From positions 62,001 through 126,000 of the forward strand of contig NZ_NSGE01000006.1 in the NCBI RefSeq assembly GCF_002294985.1: 64,000 bases of DNA, in the 5' to 3' direction. Below are positions 33,087-43,671 of this stretch, in pieces. Each line of letters begins with the position of its first letter. Within the stretch, counting starts at the first letter, position 1. The DNA is from Mesorhizobium sp. WSM3862 (GTDB taxonomy: Bacteria > Pseudomonadota > Alphaproteobacteria > Rhizobiales > Rhizobiaceae). The position numbers were made by a program, and so were the translations under genes. The notes beneath the pieces were generated by a model. The model was given only the letters and a program-made list of their open reading frames with translations, made no database searches and had not been told where the DNA came from.

Positions 33087-34496
33087 ATGGAATTGAACAC
33101 GATTGAAAGCCACGACATCGGCACCGCGCCTGAGCGCGAGCCGGTGCATGCCGGGGCGGCGAAAAAGGTCTTCGTCAAGACTTATGGCTGCCAGATGAAT
33201 GTCTACGATTCCCAGCGTATGACCGATGCGCTGGCGGCCGACGGCTATGTCGCCACCGACGCCGTCGAAGACGCCGATCTGGTGCTGCTCAACACCTGCC
33301 ACATCCGCGAGAAGGCGGCCGAAAAGGTCTATTCGGAGCTTGGCCGCATCCGCGACATGAAGGCCGAGCGCGCCGAGACCGGCCGTGAGCTGCTGATCGG
33401 CGTCGCCGGCTGCGTGGCGCAGGCCGAAGGGGCGGAAATCATACGCCGTGCGCCGGCCGTCGATCTCGTCATCGGCCCGCAGACCTATCACCGGCTGCCC
33501 GACGTGCTGGCGAGGGTGCGCGGCGGCGAGAAGATCGTCGAGACCGACTACGCCATTGAGGACAAATTCGAGCATCTGCCGCAGCCGAAGCGCGCCGAGC
33601 TGGCAAAGCGCGGCGTCACCGCTTTCCTTACCGTTCAGGAGGGCTGCGACAAGTTCTGCACCTTCTGCGTCGTGCCCTATACGCGCGGCTCCGAAGTCTC
33701 GCGGCCGGTGGCCCAGATCGTCGCCGAGGCCGAGCGCCTCGCCGAGGCTGGCGTGCGCGAGGTGACGCTGCTCGGTCAGAACGTCAACGCCTGGCACGGC
33801 GAGGGCGAAAACGGCGAGGAATGGGGCCTCGGCCGCCTGCTCTTCCGCCTGGCGAAAATTCCCGGCCTGGCGCGGCTGCGCTACACCACCAGCCATCCGC
33901 GCGACATGGATGATGAATTGATCGCCGCGCACCGTGACCTGCCGGCCTTGATGCCCTATCTGCATTTACCAGTGCAGTCTGGCTCCGACCGGATACTGAA
34001 GGCGATGAACCGCAGGCATACGGCACGCGATTATCTGGCGCTCATCGATCGCATCCGCGCCGCCCGCGGCGATATCGCCATGTCCGGCGACTTCATCGTC
34101 GGTTTCCCCGGCGAGACGGAAGCGGATTTCGAGGCAACGCTCGAACTGGTGCGCGAGGTGAATTACGCTTCGGCCTTCACGTTCAAATATTCGCCGCGTC
34201 CCGGCACGCCGGGCGCCGAGATGGACGGCCATGTGTCGGAAGCCGTGAAGGACGAGCGGCTGCAGCGCCTGCAGGCGCTAGTCAACGAGCAGCAGAAGGC
34301 ATTCATCGCCAGCCTGGTCGGCAGCACCGTCAGCACGCTGATCGAGAAGCCCGGCCGCCATGCCGGTCAGATCGTCGGCCGCTCGCCCTGGCTGCAGCCT
34401 GTTATTGTTGACGACAAGGCCGGCGGAATCGGTGACATTATCGACGTACGAATCACGAAGACAGGTCCCAACAGCCTGTTCGCCGAGTTGGCCTGA
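33087..34496 (+). CDS. miaB: tRNA-2-methylthio-N6-dimethylallyladenosine synthase MiaB
   Basis: This radical-SAM methylthiotransferase adds the 2-methylthio group to i6A37 of tRNA. The 469-residue protein has the N-terminal cluster domain (Cys in TYGCQMN, NTCHIRE and VAGCVAQ), the radical-SAM motif CDKFCTFC and a C-terminal TRAM domain (about residues 395-465). ATG 33087 is the likely start; an upstream TTG would add ten residues. It is the first gene of the miaB-phoH-ybeY-tlyC-lnt row that is conserved in alphaproteobacteria. Confidence 0.96.
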   Translation: MELNTIESHDIGTAPEREPVHAGAAKKVFVKTYGCQMNVYDSQRMTDALAADGYVATDAVEDADLVLLNTCHIREKAAEKVYSELGRIRDMKAERAETGRELLIGVAGCVAQAEGAEIIRRAPAVDLVIGPQTYHRLPDVLARVRGGEKIVETDYAIEDKFEHLPQPKRAELAKRGVTAFLTVQEGCDKFCTFCVVPYTRGSEVSRPVAQIVAEAERLAEAGVREVTLLGQNVNAWHGEGENGEEWGLGRLLFRLAKIPGLARLRYTTSHPRDMDDELIAAHRDLPALMPYLHLPVQSGSDRILKAMNRRHTARDYLALIDRIRAARGDIAMSGDFIVGFPGETEADFEATLELVREVNYASAFTFKYSPRPGTPGAEMDGHVSEAVKDERLQRLQALVNEQQKAFIASLVGSTVSTLIEKPGRHAGQIVGRSPWLQPVIVDDKAGGIGDIIDVRITKTGPNSLFAELA

Positions 34497-34544
34497 TGCA
34501 TGTCGCCCAAAAAGTGCTCGCGGTTTCGGGACAACGACATGCAT
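34496..34544. repeat. GATCATGC-family repeat after miaB (GACATGC variant)
   Basis: Outer arms ATGCATGTCG and CGACATGCAT are a perfect 10-bp inverted repeat; the interior (CCCAAAAAGTG, CGGTTTCGGGACAA) matches the copy at 26147. The left arm begins at the last base of the miaB stop codon. Confidence 0.8.
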
Positions 34545-34576
34545 AGCCACAAGCCTCGGCAGATGAGGAGAGACGG

Positions 34577-35626
34577 TTGAGCGCTGCTGAACTGAAGAAT
34601 CCGCCCCAGAACCAGGCATCCGGGGCCTCCGACATGGCGCACATCGTACTGACCTTCGACAACAACAAGCTTGCCAGCGCCCTATACGGCCAGTTCGACG
34701 AGAATCTGGCCCGTCTCGAGCAGAAGCTCGGCGTCGATATCCGTTCGCGCGGTAACCAGCTTGCGATCAAGGGCACGGCTTCGGCCGCCGAGCAGGCGCG
34801 CCGCGCGCTCGACACGCTCTACGGCATTCTGCAGAAGGGTGTCGATATCGGCCAGTCCGACGTCGACGGCGCCGTGCGCATGGCGATCGCCGCCGACGAC
34901 CAGCTGACGCTGCCCACCATGGAGCGCAAGGGCAAGGTTTCGGCCGCCCAGATCGCCACGCGCAAGCGCACGATCTATGCCCGCTCGCTCAACCAGGACG
35001 CCTATATGCGCGCGCTGGAGCGCTCCGAAATGGTCTTCGGCATCGGCCCGGCCGGCACAGGCAAGACATATCTGGCGGTGGCCCATGCGGCGATGCTGCT
35101 CGAGCGCGGCATGGTCGAGCGCATCGTGCTGTCGCGCCCGGCGGTCGAGGCCGGCGAGCGGCTCGGCTTCCTGCCCGGCGACATGAAGGAGAAGGTCGAC
35201 CCCTATCTGCGGCCCCTCTACGACGCGCTATACGACATGATGCCGGCCGACAAGGTCGAGCGGGCGATCGCCGCCGAGGTCATCGAGATCGCGCCTTTAG
35301 CGTTCATGCGCGGCCGCACACTGGCGCATGCCGCGGTGATCCTCGACGAGGCGCAGAACACCACGCCAATGCAGATGAAGATGTTCCTCACCCGTCTCGG
35401 CGAGAACTCGCGCATGATCGTCACCGGCGATCCGACCCAGATCGACCTGCCGCCCAACACCAAGTCGGGCCTGGTCGAGGCGCTGCGCATCCTCGACGGC
35501 GTGCCGGGCATCGTCACCGTCCGCTTCAACGAGGGTGATGTCGTGCGCCATCCGCTGGTTGCCGAGATCGTCAAGGCCTATGACCGGGACGGCAAGTTCG
35601 CCAGGGGCCTCGGCGCCGAAAGCTGA
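34577..35626 (+). CDS. phoH: PhoH-like ATPase
   Basis: This is a cytoplasmic P-loop ATPase of the PhoH family, often encoded next to ybeY and thought to act in RNA metabolism. The 349-residue protein has an N-terminal extension (about residues 20-85) with a KH-like pattern ([16 protein letters not shown]), then Walker [20 protein letters not shown] (Walker B) and the [10 protein letters not shown] sensor. The start is TTG 34577 with GAGGAG 7 nt upstream; an ATG at 34634 is an alternative. Confidence 0.92.
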   Translation: MSAAELKNPPQNQASGASDMAHIVLTFDNNKLASALYGQFDENLARLEQKLGVDIRSRGNQLAIKGTASAAEQARRALDTLYGILQKGVDIGQSDVDGAVRMAIAADDQLTLPTMERKGKVSAAQIATRKRTIYARSLNQDAYMRALERSEMVFGIGPAGTGKTYLAVAHAAMLLERGMVERIVLSRPAVEAGERLGFLPGDMKEKVDPYLRPLYDALYDMMPADKVERAIAAEVIEIAPLAFMRGRTLAHAAVILDEAQNTTPMQMKMFLTRLGENSRMIVTGDPTQIDLPPNTKSGLVEALRILDGVPGIVTVRFNEGDVVRHPLVAEIVKAYDRDGKFARGLGAES

Positions 35627-35636
35627 CCCAGGCCCC

Positions 35637-36134
35637 ATGGCTGAAAATCCGGGATCCAGCGGCAAGACGCCGGTCGACATCGATATTTTCGTCGAGGCCG
35701 GCGACTGGCCCCCTGAGGCCGAGCTGGCGCGCCTGGTCGATCAGGCCGTCGCTGCCGCCTTTGCCGAAACCGGCGCGAGCGGCGCTTCGGAGCTCAGCGT
35801 CGTTTTTTCCGACGACGCCCATATCCGCACTCTCAACGCCGAATGGCGCGGCAAGGACAAGCCGACCAACGTACTGTCTTTCCCGGCTTTTTCCGTTCCG
35901 AAAGGCGCCGAGTTGCCGCCGATGCTGGGCGACATCGTGCTTGCTTCCGAGACCGTTGCACGTGAGGCCGCACTGGAAGACAAGCCGCTGGCGAACCATA
36001 TCACCCATCTCGTCATCCATGGCCTGCTGCATCTTCTGGGCCATGATCACGAGACCGACGCCGAGGCCGAGGAGATGGAAGTGATCGAGCGCGCGGCGCT
36101 TGCGAGGCTTGCCATTCCCGATCCCTACGCGTAA
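35637..36134 (+). CDS. ybeY: Endoribonuclease YbeY
   Basis: This zinc-dependent single-strand endoribonuclease acts in 16S rRNA maturation and 70S quality control. The 165-residue protein has the metal motif [11 protein letters not shown] (Hx3Hx5H), and the preceding [10 protein letters not shown] and NVLSFP stretches are typical. It starts 10 nt after phoH. Confidence 0.95.
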   Translation: MAENPGSSGKTPVDIDIFVEAGDWPPEAELARLVDQAVAAAFAETGASGASELSVVFSDDAHIRTLNAEWRGKDKPTNVLSFPAFSVPKGAELPPMLGDIVLASETVAREAALEDKPLANHITHLVIHGLLHLLGHDHETDAEAEEMEVIERAALARLAIPDPYA

Positions 36135-36155
36135 CAAAAAAGACCAATTGACCTG

Positions 36156-37238
36156 ATGGCGATGAACGATAAACCAGAAACTGCCGCCCGTCCGGACGCC
36201 GGCAGTGCGGCCAAGCCTTCCGAAAAATCGGAAGAGGGCTCCAGTCCGAGTATTCCGACCGGCAGCGTGGCCGCCGAGCCTTCGCATGCCGGTCCTTCTC
36301 TCTTCGATCGCGTGCTAGGCCTGTTCAGGCACCGCAACGGCACCAACCTGCGCGAGGAGATCGCCGACGCGCTGGCCGAGACGGCCACCGATGCCGAATC
36401 CTTCTCGCCCGGCGAACGTGCGATGCTCAACAACATCCTGCGGCTGCGCGAAGTGCGCGTCGAGGACGTCATGGTGCCGCGTGCCGATATCGAGGCGGTC
36501 GAGATCACCACCTCGCTTGGCGATCTGCTTGGCCTCTTCGAACAGTCCGGTCATTCCCGCATGCCGGTCTATTCCGAAACGCTCGACGATCCGCGCGGCA
36601 TGGTCCACATACGCGACGTTCTTGCCCACATCACCAAGGTCGCCCGCGTCAAGAAGGGCCGGGCGAACAGGAACGCCCAGGCGCCGACCATCCTCGATCT
36701 GGCCCAGGTCGATCTCGCCCGCACCATCGGCGATCTCGACCTGATCCGGCCGGTGCTGTTCGTGCCGCCATCGATGCTTGCTTCCGACCTGATGGGGCGC
36801 ATGCAGACGACGCGCACCCAGATGGCGCTGGTCATCGACGAATATGGCGGCACCGACGGCCTCGCCTCGCTCGAGGACATCGTCGAGATGGTGGTCGGCG
36901 ACATCGAGGACGAGCACGACGACGACGAGCCGATGATCACCCGGATCGGGGAGGGCGTGTTCGTGGTCGACGGCAAGGCCGAGATCGACGAGGTCGCCAA
37001 GATGATCGGCGAGGATTTCGCCGCGGGCGAGCACGGTGAATATGTCGACACCATCGGCGGCATGATCTTCAACACGCTCGGCCGGGTTCCGGCCCGTGGC
37101 GAAGTGGTGCAGGCCATACCGGGCTTCGAATTCCACGTGCTCGACGCCGATCCGCGCCGCGTCAAGCGGGTGCGCATCGTGCAGAGCCCGAAGGGCGAAC
37201 GGCAGCGCCGCCGCGCGGCGCGCACCGAGCAGGCCTGA
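36156..37238 (+). CDS. tlyC: CBS-domain protein of the CorC/TlyC (hemolysin C) family
   Basis: This 360-residue soluble protein has two CBS domains (about residues 100-230; VMVPRADIEAVEI is the usual start), then a CorC/HlyC transporter-associated domain at the C terminus (VDGKAEIDEVAKMIGED, then GRVPARGEVV). There is no DUF21 membrane domain. Family members are linked to magnesium and cobalt efflux; the hemolysin label is historical. It belongs to the ybeY-tlyC-lnt row. Confidence 0.88.
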   Translation: MAMNDKPETAARPDAGSAAKPSEKSEEGSSPSIPTGSVAAEPSHAGPSLFDRVLGLFRHRNGTNLREEIADALAETATDAESFSPGERAMLNNILRLREVRVEDVMVPRADIEAVEITTSLGDLLGLFEQSGHSRMPVYSETLDDPRGMVHIRDVLAHITKVARVKKGRANRNAQAPTILDLAQVDLARTIGDLDLIRPVLFVPPSMLASDLMGRMQTTRTQMALVIDEYGGTDGLASLEDIVEMVVGDIEDEHDDDEPMITRIGEGVFVVDGKAEIDEVAKMIGEDFAAGEHGEYVDTIGGMIFNTLGRVPARGEVVQAIPGFEFHVLDADPRRVKRVRIVQSPKGERQRRRAARTEQA

Positions 37239-37247
37239 TATTCGCTA

Positions 37248-37718
37248 ATGCCGATCGACGACCCGTTCAAGCACGCTGTCCTCGGCTCCGGCGTCTTCTA
37301 TCAAGATCCCCGCGCGGCTTTGGCCTAGCTTCAGGCGGCGTTCGGCTTCGAGCCGAGCATGCTGGCGAGCGACAGCGACGGGCGACTTGTTCATGCCGCA
37401 ATGCGGTTCGGCGACGGCTATATCATCGTCGATGGCGAATGGGCCGCGCATATTGCCAGCCCCGCCTCTGTCGGCGGCAAGAACACGCGGTCGGTTTATA
37501 TCCGATTGAGGGAAGACCTCGGCGCCCATTGCGAGAAAGCGCGCGCCGCGGGGGCAGAAATCGTTGAGGAGCCCATCGATCGTTTCTACGGCGAACGGCA
37601 ATATCGAGCCCGCGATCCAGAAGGCCATGTCTGGACCTTCACACAGACCGTGCGCATTGTGCCCAAAGAGGAGGCCGAGCGACTGAGCGGCCTCAGCATT
37701 GAAGGGTGGCACCGTTAG
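37248..37718 (+). pseudogene. VOC (glyoxalase-fold) protein gene with in-frame amber stop
   Basis: Reading from ATG 37248 gives MPIDDPFKHAVLGSGVFYQD then PRAALA, a TAG at 37326-37328, and in the same frame LQAAFGFEPSM, YIIVDGEWAAHI, YIRLREDLGAHCEKARAAGA and DPEGHVWTFTQ up to 37718. The two parts make one complete VOC-family protein of about 156 residues. The usual residue at the stop is Trp (AALAWLxxAFGFE), so a single TGG to TAG change explains it. Restart at ATG 37359 would give 119 residues lacking the first strand. It sits between tlyC and lnt, where relatives normally have nothing. Confidence 0.8.
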
Positions 37719-37815
37719 CGCGACCGTGAATTTGGTTGCGCTCACTCATGTTTGGAGCATCCGGCTCGGCCTGTTAAATCTCTGGCTGCCTGATTCGCGC
37801 GACTTGGAAAGTTGA

Positions 37816-39405
37816 ATGCAGCGCTTTGCCGGCCGGATAATTCTGCTGTGGGGGTGGCGGCGGTCGCTGGTAGCGTTTGTCGCGGGAGCGCTCGCGGTTC
37901 TCGCCCAGGCGCCTTACGATTTCTTCGCCGTCTGTTTCGTCTCGTTTCCGGTGCTTGTCTGGCTGCTCGACGGCGCCACCGGTGAAGCCTCCGACGGCTG
38001 GCTGCGTCGCCTTCGCCCGGCTTTCGCCATCGGCTGGTGGTTCGGCTTCGGCTATTTCCTCGCCGGCCTCTGGTGGATCGGCCAGGCCCTTCTTGTCGAG
38101 GCCGACAGCTTCGCTTGGGCGCTGCCCTTCGCCGTCGTCGGCATCCCCTTTGGGCTCGCCTTCTTCTATGGTTTTGCGACGCTCGTGGCGCGGCTTTGCT
38201 GGAGCAGTGATATCGGCCGCATCGCCGCACTTGCCTTCGGCTTCGGCCTTGCGGAATGGCTGCGCGATTTCCTGTTCACCGGCTTTCCCTGGAATGCCGT
38301 CGGCTATGCCGCAATGCCGGTGCCCCTCCTGATGCAAAGCGTGTCGGTGACGGGCATGATCGGCATGAACGCGCTCGCCGTTTTTGTCTTTTCCCTGCCG
38401 GCGCTTGTCGCGGCGCGCCGGCATCTCAGGCTGGGCTTGGCCTTGTTCGTCGCTCTCGTTGCCGCTCACGTCGGCTTCGGCTATTTCAGGCTTGCCGTCC
38501 CAGCCCCGCCGGCCACCCGCTCGATCGACGTGCGCATCGTTCAGCCCGCCGTCGACCTCACCGAGAAATGGGATGCCTCGGTGCGCGACCGCATCTTCGC
38601 CACGCTGATGGGGATTTCGGCGAAGGCACCGGAGCAAGGCCATGCCAAGCCGCAACTGATCCTGTGGCCGGAAACGTCCGTGCCGTTCCTGTTCACGGAG
38701 CGTCCGGACGCGCTGACGGCCTTGGGCGATATGCTGGGCGACGGCCAGATGCTGATCGCCGGCGTCGTGCGCGAGGAGGGTGGCGCAGGCAATGCCGGCA
38801 GCCGTTATTACAACTCCGTGGTGGCGATCAACGACAAGGGCGAGATCGTCGATGCTGTCGACAAGGTGCATCTGGTGCCGTTCGGCGAATATCTGCCTTT
38901 TGCCGGCCTGTTCGAGCGTTTCGGCATAGGCCAGCTCGTTGCCGGACCGATGAATTTCGCCGCCGGCAACGAACGCCATCCGATCGCGGTGCCGAACGGC
39001 CTGCGCGCCGTTCCGTTCATCTGTTACGAGGTCATCTTTCCTGACCTCGTTGCAATCGACGCAGCGTCATCCGAGCTTATTGTGAACGTCACCAACGACG
39101 CCTGGTTTGGCGACACGCCAGGCCCCTACCAGCACTTCAGGCAGGCGCAGATTCGTGCGGTGGAGAATGGAGTGCCTTTGTTGCGTGCGGCCAACAACGG
39201 CATCTCCGCCGTTGTCGATTCGCGTGGGCGCATCGTCGATGCCCTGGCAGTCGATGCGCGCGGCGCCATCGACGCCCATGTGCCGGTTTCCGGGCGCGCC
39301 CTGCTAACCGCCGATCAGCGGCGAATTAACGGATTGCTGATCATGTTGCTGTTTGCCCTCGCGGCCCTCACATTGAATGTAAGGCAGCGGCTACGGGTGA
39401 ATTGA
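37816..39405 (+). CDS. lnt: Apolipoprotein N-acyltransferase
   Basis: Lnt adds the third acyl chain to lipoproteins at the periplasmic side of the inner membrane. The 529-residue protein has about six N-terminal membrane segments and a nitrilase-like domain (about residues 235-490) with the catalytic Glu in WPETSVPF, the Lys in [14 protein letters not shown] and the Cys in [11 protein letters not shown]. The rhizobial homologue has been called actA because mutants are acid-sensitive; phrR lies next to it there too. Confidence 0.95.
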   Translation: MQRFAGRIILLWGWRRSLVAFVAGALAVLAQAPYDFFAVCFVSFPVLVWLLDGATGEASDGWLRRLRPAFAIGWWFGFGYFLAGLWWIGQALLVEADSFAWALPFAVVGIPFGLAFFYGFATLVARLCWSSDIGRIAALAFGFGLAEWLRDFLFTGFPWNAVGYAAMPVPLLMQSVSVTGMIGMNALAVFVFSLPALVAARRHLRLGLALFVALVAAHVGFGYFRLAVPAPPATRSIDVRIVQPAVDLTEKWDASVRDRIFATLMGISAKAPEQGHAKPQLILWPETSVPFLFTERPDALTALGDMLGDGQMLIAGVVREEGGAGNAGSRYYNSVVAINDKGEIVDAVDKVHLVPFGEYLPFAGLFERFGIGQLVAGPMNFAAGNERHPIAVPNGLRAVPFICYEVIFPDLVAIDAASSELIVNVTNDAWFGDTPGPYQHFRQAQIRAVENGVPLLRAANNGISAVVDSRGRIVDALAVDARGAIDAHVPVSGRALLTADQRRINGLLIMLLFALAALTLNVRQRLRVN

Positions 39406-39544
39406 CAGTCGGCACATTAGAAACTCATACTGTAACGCCTAAAATTTTCTCGAAGTCGGTTGGAGGGGTCTGTTGGGGCAGGTGGCTCCGGTTTCGTTTG
39501 GGCGGCAAAAATAGAAAAAGCCGGAAAAATTCGGCGAGGAAAAA

Positions 39545-39967
39545 ATGACAGAAGAGAACAAGAAGAAGCCGAATCCGATCGACATTCATGTCGGCAGTCG
39601 TATTCGGCTGCGTCGCAATATGCTTGGAATGAGCCAGGAAAAGCTGGGTGAAAATCTCGGCATCACGTTTCAGCAGATACAGAAGTACGAAAAGGGGACC
39701 AACAGGGTCGGCGCCAGCCGCCTGCAGGCAATCGCCTCCATCCTGAGCGTCCCTGTCGCCTTCTTCTTCGAGGACGCCCCGGGTCAGGAGGCCGTCGCCG
39801 GCAATCGGGGATTTGCCGAGGATGCCTCGATGACTTTCGCGATCGAATTCTGCGGCAGCCCGGAAGGGCTTCAGCTCAATCGTGCCTTCGTCAAAATTCC
39901 CGACGTCAAGGTGCGGCGCCGGATTATCGATCTTGTGAAGTCCCTTTCGCCGGACGACGCCGAGTGA
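39545..39967 (+). CDS. phrR: XRE-family transcriptional regulator, PhrR-like
   Basis: This 140-residue DNA-binding protein has an N-terminal helix-turn-helix (VGSRIRLRRNMLGMSQEKLG, then ITFQQIQKYEKGTNRVGASR) and a short C-terminal region. The sequence start and its place after lnt match the PhrR protein of Sinorhizobium, which is induced by low pH. Its targets are not known. The long gap to metK holds a structured leader. Confidence 0.8.
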   Translation: MTEENKKKPNPIDIHVGSRIRLRRNMLGMSQEKLGENLGITFQQIQKYEKGTNRVGASRLQAIASILSVPVAFFFEDAPGQEAVAGNRGFAEDASMTFAIEFCGSPEGLQLNRAFVKIPDVKVRRRIIDLVKSLSPDDAE

Positions 39968-39980
39968 ATCCAGGCTCATG

Positions 39981-40118
39981 TCGCCGGCGGTGCCCTGCCG
40001 CCGGTGGCACAAGTTGATTGTGCCGATAGTCATGCCAGATCTGTCGCGCCGCTTGACGAGCGGCGCCCGGCACCGCTAACACGTGGCGCGCCAAAATCGG
40101 CAGCCTTGCCGATCCTTT
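39981..40118 (+). promoter_or_regulatory. Structured leader upstream of metK (four hairpins)
   Basis: Hairpins: 39981-40007 (10 bp with two G-U pairs), 40006-40024 (GGCACAA and TTGTGCC, perfect, sharing two bases with the first), 40046-40066 (GCGCCGC and GCGGCGC), and 40096-40113 (ATCGGCA and TGCCGAT) followed by CCTTTTC and then the metK ribosome site. The first may simply end phrR. The last looks like an attenuator stem. No known SAM riboswitch class was recognised. Confidence 0.5.
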
Positions 40119-40134
40119 TCAAGAGGGGACACCC

Positions 40135-41412
<1,278 letters not shown>

Positions 41413-41432
41413 CGGCGTCGCCAGACCTGTTC

Positions 41433-42134
41433 ATGGAGCCAACCAAGAGGCCAAGCCGCGCGACCGAAGGATTTTTCGGCCGCCGGCACGGCAAGACCAT
41501 TCGTCCGCAGCAGGCCGAGGCGCTTGAACGTGGCTTGCGCGCCTATCGCCTCGACCTGACGGCGGAGGCACCCGCGGACCTTGGAACGCTGTTCAAGGCG
41601 GACGTTTCAGCCTGTTGGCTCGAGATCGGCTTCGGCGGCGGCGAACATCTTCTGCATCGCGCGACGGAGGCTCCGGCGACCGGTTTCATCGGCGTCGAGC
41701 CCTTCGTCAACGGCATGGCCAAGATGATGACGGCGCTCGACAAGCGCCCGCTCGCCAATCTGAGAGTCTATGACGACGACGCCACGCGTCTGCTCGATTG
41801 GCTGCCGCCAGCCTCGCTCGACGGCATCGACCTGCTTTATCCCGATCCCTGGCCGAAAAAGAAGCACTGGAAGCGGCGCTTTGTCAGCCCCGCCAATCTC
41901 GACCGGTTCGCCCGGGTGCTCAAGCCGGGCGGGAGATTCCGCTTCGCCTCCGATATCGACAGCTATGTGAACTGGACGCTGCTCGCCTGCAGCGCCAATG
42001 GCAGTTTCGCCTGGCAGGCAAACGAGGCTGCCGACTGGCACACGCCCTATGAGGGCTGGCCCGGCACCCGCTACGAGGCAAAGGCCCTTCGCGAGGGAAG
42101 GCGGCCCGCCTATCTGACCTTTATTCGGAAGTAG
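41433..42134 (+). CDS. trmB: tRNA (guanine-N7-)-methyltransferase
   Basis: This SAM-dependent enzyme forms m7G46 in the tRNA variable loop. The 233-residue protein has the SAM site [12 protein letters not shown], the GVEPFVNG acidic loop, the family signature [15 protein letters not shown] and the C-terminal [18 protein letters not shown]. It follows metK by 20 nt, the usual alphaproteobacterial order. Confidence 0.95.
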   Translation: MEPTKRPSRATEGFFGRRHGKTIRPQQAEALERGLRAYRLDLTAEAPADLGTLFKADVSACWLEIGFGGGEHLLHRATEAPATGFIGVEPFVNGMAKMMTALDKRPLANLRVYDDDATRLLDWLPPASLDGIDLLYPDPWPKKKHWKRRFVSPANLDRFARVLKPGGRFRFASDIDSYVNWTLLACSANGSFAWQANEAADWHTPYEGWPGTRYEAKALREGRRPAYLTFIRK

Positions 42135-42195
42135 GCCGGACGCTATCGAGCACTAACTTCCCAGGGACCGGTAACCAGCCGCTCAGCAGCGGGGG

Positions 42196-42215
42196 GACCG
42201 CTTGCCAAAGCGGTC
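42196..42215 (+). terminator. Hairpin downstream of trmB
   Basis: GACCGCTT and AAGCGGTC form a perfect 8-bp stem around GCCA, 61 nt after the trmB stop; TTCC follows. It probably ends the metK-trmB transcript before the toxin-antitoxin genes. Confidence 0.55.
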
Positions 42216-42312
42216 TTCCGGTCGCAGAGAACTCGGCTTGCGGCCGGCTTGGACGGTTGATGTATTGCAGTTCGCGCTACATGCTGCCATGTTAACGGCA
42301 GGGAGATTAACT

Positions 42313-42612
42313 ATGGCCGCCACAGTGGAACGTAAGGAATACCCTATCTCGATGCGCCTGCCGGAGGCGGACGTGGCGATCATTGATCGTGCCGCCGCTC
42401 TCCGCGGCCGGTCCCGCACGGATTTCGTGCGCGATGCTGCCGTGCGCGCGGCCGAAGATGTGTTGATGGACAGCCGCCTTATCCGCATGAGCCCGGAAGG
42501 CTTCGCGGAGTTTATGGAGGTTCTGTCAGCCCCGGTCGCTCCGGTTCCCGACATGGTGGAATTGGCAAAGCGGCCCGCGCCCTGGGAAGCCGGTCACGCA
42601 GCAAAGCGCTAG
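42313..42612 (+). CDS. DUF1778 antitoxin (TacA type)
   Basis: This 99-residue ribbon-helix-helix protein is the antitoxin of a GNAT toxin pair. The N-terminal RHH part is YPISMRLPEADVAIIDRAAA then RGRSRTDFVRDAAVRAAEDV; the C-terminal part normally wraps the toxin. A GGGAG ribosome site precedes ATG 42313. The toxin gene directly downstream is frameshifted, so this gene is probably an orphan. Such antitoxins bind and repress their own promoter. Confidence 0.87.
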   Translation: MAATVERKEYPISMRLPEADVAIIDRAAALRGRSRTDFVRDAAVRAAEDVLMDSRLIRMSPEGFAEFMEVLSAPVAPVPDMVELAKRPAPWEAGHAAKR

Positions 42613-42615
42613 GCC

Positions 42616-43124
42616 GTGTCCTTATCGGCTCCCGAACCGCTTGGCGCAGCTCACGACGTTTCCGGGTTTTCCTGCGGGAAAACTACACTTGATCACTGGC
42701 TGAAAACGCGCGCGCTCTCCAATCAGGAGAAAGGCTTCATGGCCGTTCTCGTTGTCCACGAGGCCGGCCGAGTGGTCGGATATTATGGCTTGGCGCCGAC
42801 GGCTGTGGTGCCGTCGATCTTGCCCCGGTCGATCCGCACAGGGCAACGCCCGATCCGGTGCCCTGTCTCCTCCTTGGCCAGCTTGCGACCGATACAGAAT
42901 GGGCTGGGCGCGGTGTCGGCACTGGCTTGCTGAAGCACGCGCTTCAGCGCTGCGTTCAGGCTGCAGATCTGATTGGAGGACGTGCGCTCATGGTCAATGC
43001 AATCGACGGGGAGGCGGCGCAATTCTGGCAAAGGCGGGGATTTCTTCCGACGAAGGACGATCCGCTTGTCTTGTTCCGTTCGATTGCTGCAATCGCTGCG
43101 TCGCTCGTAGAAGCCCAGAAGTAG
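42616..43124 (+). pseudogene. GNAT toxin gene (TacT type) with a frameshift
   Basis: The first frame (GTG 42616) encodes a normal toxin N terminus: SGFSCGKTTLDHWLKTRALS, YYGLAPTAVVPS, LPRSIRTGQ. Near 42844 the frame must change; the other frame then gives DPVPCLLLGQLATDTEWAGR with the acetyl-CoA loop GRGVGTGLLKHAL, and ALMVNAIDGEAAQFWQRRGF up to 43124. One missing base, most simply a C after GGGCAAC, restores a full protein of about 169 residues. Unmodified, the toxin would stop at 42933 without its acetyl-CoA site. Intact members acetylate aminoacyl-tRNA. Confidence 0.85.
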
Positions 43125-43225
43125 GGGCGAGGGCTGCCTCTCGAAGAAGCCGCGACCGTCAACGAATTCTGCGCCTCGAGGCTTAAGCTCGAACTCAGCT
43201 ATTGTCCGTTTCTTCCGTGGGCGGC

Positions 43226-43387
43226 CTAAAAGCGGCCGAGCTTGTCGAAAGCGGCCGGGTCGATGCCGAGTTTCTTCAGGTCGCTGCGCCGCGGCTTGCG
43301 GTTCGCCTCGACGGCCCGCGATGCGGCAGCCGCGCTGCCGAACGTGCCAAGAAAATCGCCAATCACAAAAAACAATCCACGGTCCAT
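43226..43387 (-). CDS. Small protein of 53 residues, function unknown
   Basis: On the minus strand a strong GGAGG ribosome site lies 8 nt before ATG 43387. The product begins MDRGLFFVIGDFLGTFGSAA and ends in a basic, charged half (KPRRSDLKKLGIDPAAFDKL then GRF). The N-terminal half is hydrophobic and Gly/Ala-rich, perhaps membrane-associated. I recognise no family. Ribosome site, compact end and hydrophobic/basic layout argue that it is real. It ends convergent with the broken toxin gene. Confidence 0.65.
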   Translation of the reverse strand: MDRGLFFVIGDFLGTFGSAAAASRAVEANRKPRRSDLKKLGIDPAAFDKLGRF

Positions 43388-43544
43388 GACAACTACCTCC
43401 GCGCCAGTGCGCGCGACCTTTCTTTCTGCACTGCAACATAGATGGGTGCCGGCAGGCGAAGATTACAGAGGCGCCGGCGCATAGCCGCCATGCTCGCCAC
43501 GCAACGCTGCTACCCCCCGGGGCTTGTCCGATGCATGGTCAGGC

Positions 43545-43573
43545 TTGAAACGCCGGGCGGGATCGTTTATATC
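43545..43573 (+). promoter_or_regulatory. Promoter of the rimP-nusA-infB operon
   Basis: TTGAAA (43545-43550) and TATATC (43568-43573) are spaced by 17 nt. The predicted start near 43580 would put a terminator-like hairpin in the first 50 nt of the transcript, ahead of rimP. Confidence 0.6.
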
Positions 43574-43602
43574 AGCCTCAAATTCTTGGTCGGTATGACG
43601 AA

Positions 43603-43632
43603 GAGTGGGTCCACCCGGTCCCGCTCTTTTTT
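43603..43632 (+). terminator. Attenuator-like terminator in the rimP leader
   Basis: GAGTGGG pairs with CCCGCTC (one G-U), an inner CC/GG pair closes an ACCC loop, and TTTTTT follows at once: a complete intrinsic terminator 40 nt before the rimP start codon, downstream of the predicted promoter. It could end an upstream transcript or attenuate the operon. Confidence 0.7.
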
Positions 43633-43671
43633 GTTACCTGCCGGCCGGAGCGACAAGGCGACAGGAAACTT

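Noticed and set aside
39968-40134. A known SAM-II, SAM/SAH or SAM-V riboswitch before metK
   Set aside because: I looked for the conserved GATTT..., GCTAAA and GATTGA-type core strings in the right order and did not find them; only generic hairpins are visible.
42134-42312. A tRNA gene after trmB as attachment site for the toxin-antitoxin patch
   Set aside because: The region has a hairpin (42196-42215) but no T-loop GTTCRA-type box or cloverleaf.
42783-43439. A 218-codon minus-strand frame across the toxin and small-protein region
   Set aside because: It has a skewed, arginine-rich composition and no ribosome site; it overlaps the well-supported GNAT and 53-residue frames.
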